Of a stretch of 64,000 nt of DNA, positions 62,284 through 64,000 are shown piece after piece. Source of the stretch: Goekera deserti (GTDB taxonomy: Bacteria; Actinomycetota; Actinomycetes; Mycobacteriales; Geodermatophilaceae); assembly GCF_010685995.1 (NCBI RefSeq), contig NZ_JAAGWK010000002.1, positions 124,001 through 188,000 on the forward strand, read 5' to 3'. The notes below the pieces were generated by a model, which searched no databases, was not told the origin of the DNA, and saw nothing but the letters and a program-made list of their open reading frames with translations. Positions within the stretch are counted from its first letter, which is position 1. Every line of letters begins with the position of its first letter. The translations under genes and the position numbers were made by a program.

Positions 62284-62920
62284 ACACCCCAGCGCCTCCA
62301 TCAATCCCGGGGCGGTTCAGTACGACTCCACTGGCACCAGACCCGACGGCCGTCAGCGAGCCGACGGATGACAGCTGGGCCAACAGCACCGGACCGACAG
62401 GTCGTAGGTCCGGTTGGTCGACAGGATCTCCACCACCAGCGCCGGGGTGCCGGCGAAGCGCCCCCGTCCAAGCCATCGACTACATCACGCGCCCAACGCT
62501 GGAGCAGAACCTCGGGCCGTCGTGGAACGCGACGATCGACTCGCGTCCTTCGACCTCGTCGTGTCATGTCTGACCAAGGGGCGCTGATCATCACCGGCCT
62601 CCGAGGACATGGCGGACGCCCCTGCGGTGCCCAGCAGGCAGTGCAGCTGGACGTCGGCGACCCGGCGGTCGAGCGCCGGTCTGTCTGGCTCCCCGTAGAG
62701 GCCCGACCGGCGTGAGGGGCTCACCGAGGGTCGCCTCCTGGGCTGGGACCGACCTGTCAGCCTCATGGGGCCTTCTCGCCACCACCGCTTCGCGCGGGAC
62801 CGTGCCGGCCAGCGAACGACCTGCCGCTCGGCCAGGGTTCGCCTCGATGCCTGCGGACGCCGCTCGACGGAGCAGGCCGCGGCGCTAGAAGTGTGTCGTG
62901 GAGCCCGGCGTGCACACGAC
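62284..62920. other. Decayed region between the IS and the repeat-protein gene
   Basis: No intact gene. Stops and frames are mixed on both strands; the open frames lack binding sites and known families. A short piece resembles a Uma2 nuclease (next entry). Probably degraded sequence left beside the insertion. Confidence 0.5.
62398..62540 (-). pseudogene. Possible Uma2-family (DUF820) nuclease remnant
   Basis: On the minus strand one frame reads RFAGTPALVVEILSTNRTYD, close to the PD-(D/E)xK core of Uma2 proteins (PxLVVEVLSPS). A neighbouring frame has RPEVLLQRW, like the preceding strand. The frames do not join and no start or stop fits, so if real it is a broken fragment. Confidence 0.35.
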
Positions 62921-62960
62921 GAGACCCCCGCCCGAGCCGGTGGGCTCGGACGGGGGTCTC
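62921..62960 (-). terminator. Strong hairpin after the repeat-protein gene
   Basis: 18-base arms around GAGACCCCCG, one mismatch, four-base loop. It lies 60 bases beyond the stop of the gene at 63021 and is the likely terminator. Confidence 0.7.
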
Positions 62961-63020
62961 GTTCAGTGCAGTGGTGCGGTGCCGCAGTCCTCGCGGACTA
63001 CTTCGGTCTGTTCAGGCGGG

Positions 63021-64000
63021 TCAGCGACGGACGCCCAGGCCGTCACCGGTCACGATCAGAGTCGTGTTGTTCAGCTTGGTGTTGGTGGTCACCGGGGCGC
63101 CAGACTTGGTGAAGACGGGAGTCGGGGTACCGACGGCCACCGTCGCGGCGGCGTCACTGGTCACGTACAGGACGCCAGTCGTGGCGTGGTACACCGGAAC
63201 GCCGCCGGCAAGCTTGTTCTCGGTGTAGTACTCGTTGACGGCGATGGTGATCGAGGCCCCCGCCTTCGTCTTGGCCACCACCGGCGCAGCGGTGAGGTTC
63301 TGCGTCGGGGTGGGCGTCACAACCAGGGGCGCACCCGCCGCGTCGTAGTAGTAGTTACCAGCCGCGAGGGCAGGCAGGTCGCTGGCGGAGTCCTGAGTGG
63401 CAACGCCGTTCTTCAGCGTGACCTGGTACAAGCTCTTGCCGAACTCGTCGACCGCCTCGCTGGGCAGCGAAGCGACGAACACGGTGTCGCCAGCGTCGCC
63501 GTAGGCGAAGGAGCGAGTGGTGGTCGGGTTGCCCTTCTTGGCGCGAGCCGCCTCCAGCTCCGACGACTGGTAGTAGGTGAAGCCACGACGGATGGCGATC
63601 TGGTCGGCACCGTCACCCGACTGCGGCAGCATGGCCGAGGCGGTGGCGGTGGCGGCCGTGGCCGGGGTGGCCCAGTCACCGACGAGGACGTTCTTCTCGT
63701 CGCTCGGGTCGCCGAAGTAGAAGGTGTAGTCGGCAACACCAGTGGTGATGGAGTTCTTCACGAAGAACTGGTTGCCGCGCTGCACCATGATGGTGTCACC
63801 CTTGCCACCCTGTCCCGGGGGCACGTCGGCGATGGTGGCGACCTGGGCGAGGTCAGTGAAGTCGCCATCCTTGTTGTTGTCGACACCGGTGCCGGGCTGA
63901 CGGTCGCCGGCCTCGGTGAAGTCACCGTTCTTGTTGGCGTCGTACCCGGGGTCGCCGGAGACCAGGGCCGGCGGGGTGGCGTTGTTGTAAACGGGCGGCG
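63021..64000 (-). CDS. Secreted repeat protein (VCBS/FG-GAP-like), 3' part, cut by window end
   Basis: The last 326 or so residues; the frame is open to the window edge. It begins with two Asp/Asn-rich calcium-type loops, YDANKNGDFTEAG and DNNKDGDFTDLAQ. Repeat units follow like those of the broken gene at 41979: IMVQRGNQFFVKNSITTGVA, then FGDPSDEKNVLVGDW, IAIRRGFTYYQSSE and FAYGDAGDTVFVASL. The end is Thr/Val-rich without membrane helix or sortase motif and closes GDGLGVRR. Codon use is slightly less extreme in GC than the surface genes. The signal peptide must lie outside. Binding or matrix role inferred from the repeat type only. Confidence 0.7.
   Translation of the reverse strand, partial: PPVYNNATPPALVSGDPGYDANKNGDFTEAGDRQPGTGVDNNKDGDFTDLAQVATIADVPPGQGGKGDTIMVQRGNQFFVKNSITTGVADYTFYFGDPSDEKNVLVGDWATPATAATATASAMLPQSGDGADQIAIRRGFTYYQSSELEAARAKKGNPTTTRSFAYGDAGDTVFVASLPSEAVDEFGKSLYQVTLKNGVATQDSASDLPALAAGNYYYDAAGAPLVVTPTPTQNLTAAPVVAKTKAGASITIAVNEYYTENKLAGGVPVYHATTGVLYVTSDAAATVAVGTPTPVFTKSGAPVTTNTKLNNTTLIVTGDGLGVRR

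Overview
The window is very GC-rich chromosomal DNA of a free-living actinobacterium. From about 2.9 kb to 31 kb the gene order follows the Mycobacterium tuberculosis block Rv3235-Rv3267 (Rv3235-like, secA, hpf, comF, lpqB, mtrB, mtrA, ahcY, manA, SIS protein, manB, DUF3499, metallopeptidase-like, whiB2, cofD, cofE, LCP, rmlD). The other traits are a bactofilin, chemoreceptor, Flp-pilus genes, F420 biosynthesis, LAxTG surface proteins and no mycolic-acid genes. Together these point to Geodermatophilaceae or a close relative (Blastococcus, Modestobacter or Geodermatophilus). This placement is inference from gene content.

Layout. 1-3.8 kb: the end of a Flp-pilus locus (CpaE-like and CpaB-like) plus small conserved actinobacterial genes (HTH, LysM, Rv3235-like). 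3.8-26.8 kb: conserved housekeeping genes, mostly on the minus strand. They cover Sec export, ribosome hibernation, the MtrAB-LpqB envelope signalling operon, S-adenosylhomocysteine hydrolase, mannose/GDP-mannose supply and WhiB2. 27.2-33 kb: F420 biosynthesis (cofD-cofE), an LCP ligase and dTDP-rhamnose genes (rmlD, rmlA), the last two being cell-wall glycopolymer functions.

33-64 kb is accessory and the more interesting half. It has five related exported surface proteins: two with a glycine-rich head and a membrane-anchored tail, two glycine-rich with LAxTG sortase signals, and one beta-helix protein with LAETG. All five share versions of one C-terminal Ig-like module. Also here are two repeat proteins of another family (one broken, one intact but cut by the window end), a GT-C glycosyltransferase and a bactofilin. 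A signalling cluster holds a PAS-GAF-PP2C phosphatase, a CHASE/PAS hybrid histidine kinase and a chemoreceptor. An AAA ATPase cassette sits between copies of the chemoreceptor 3' end, and there is an IS3-family element and a decayed patch.

How the genes fit together: the left half supplies envelope building blocks (GDP-mannose, dTDP-rhamnose, LCP ligation) and the export and sensing machinery. The right half looks like a set of surface and matrix proteins with local sensory genes, shaped by duplication, slippage in repeats and frameshifts. Notable non-coding features are two long perfect palindromes sharing a core at convergent gene ends, several likely leaderless promoters of the TAnnnT type, and in-frame minisatellites in linkers. 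No tRNA, rRNA or CRISPR array was seen.
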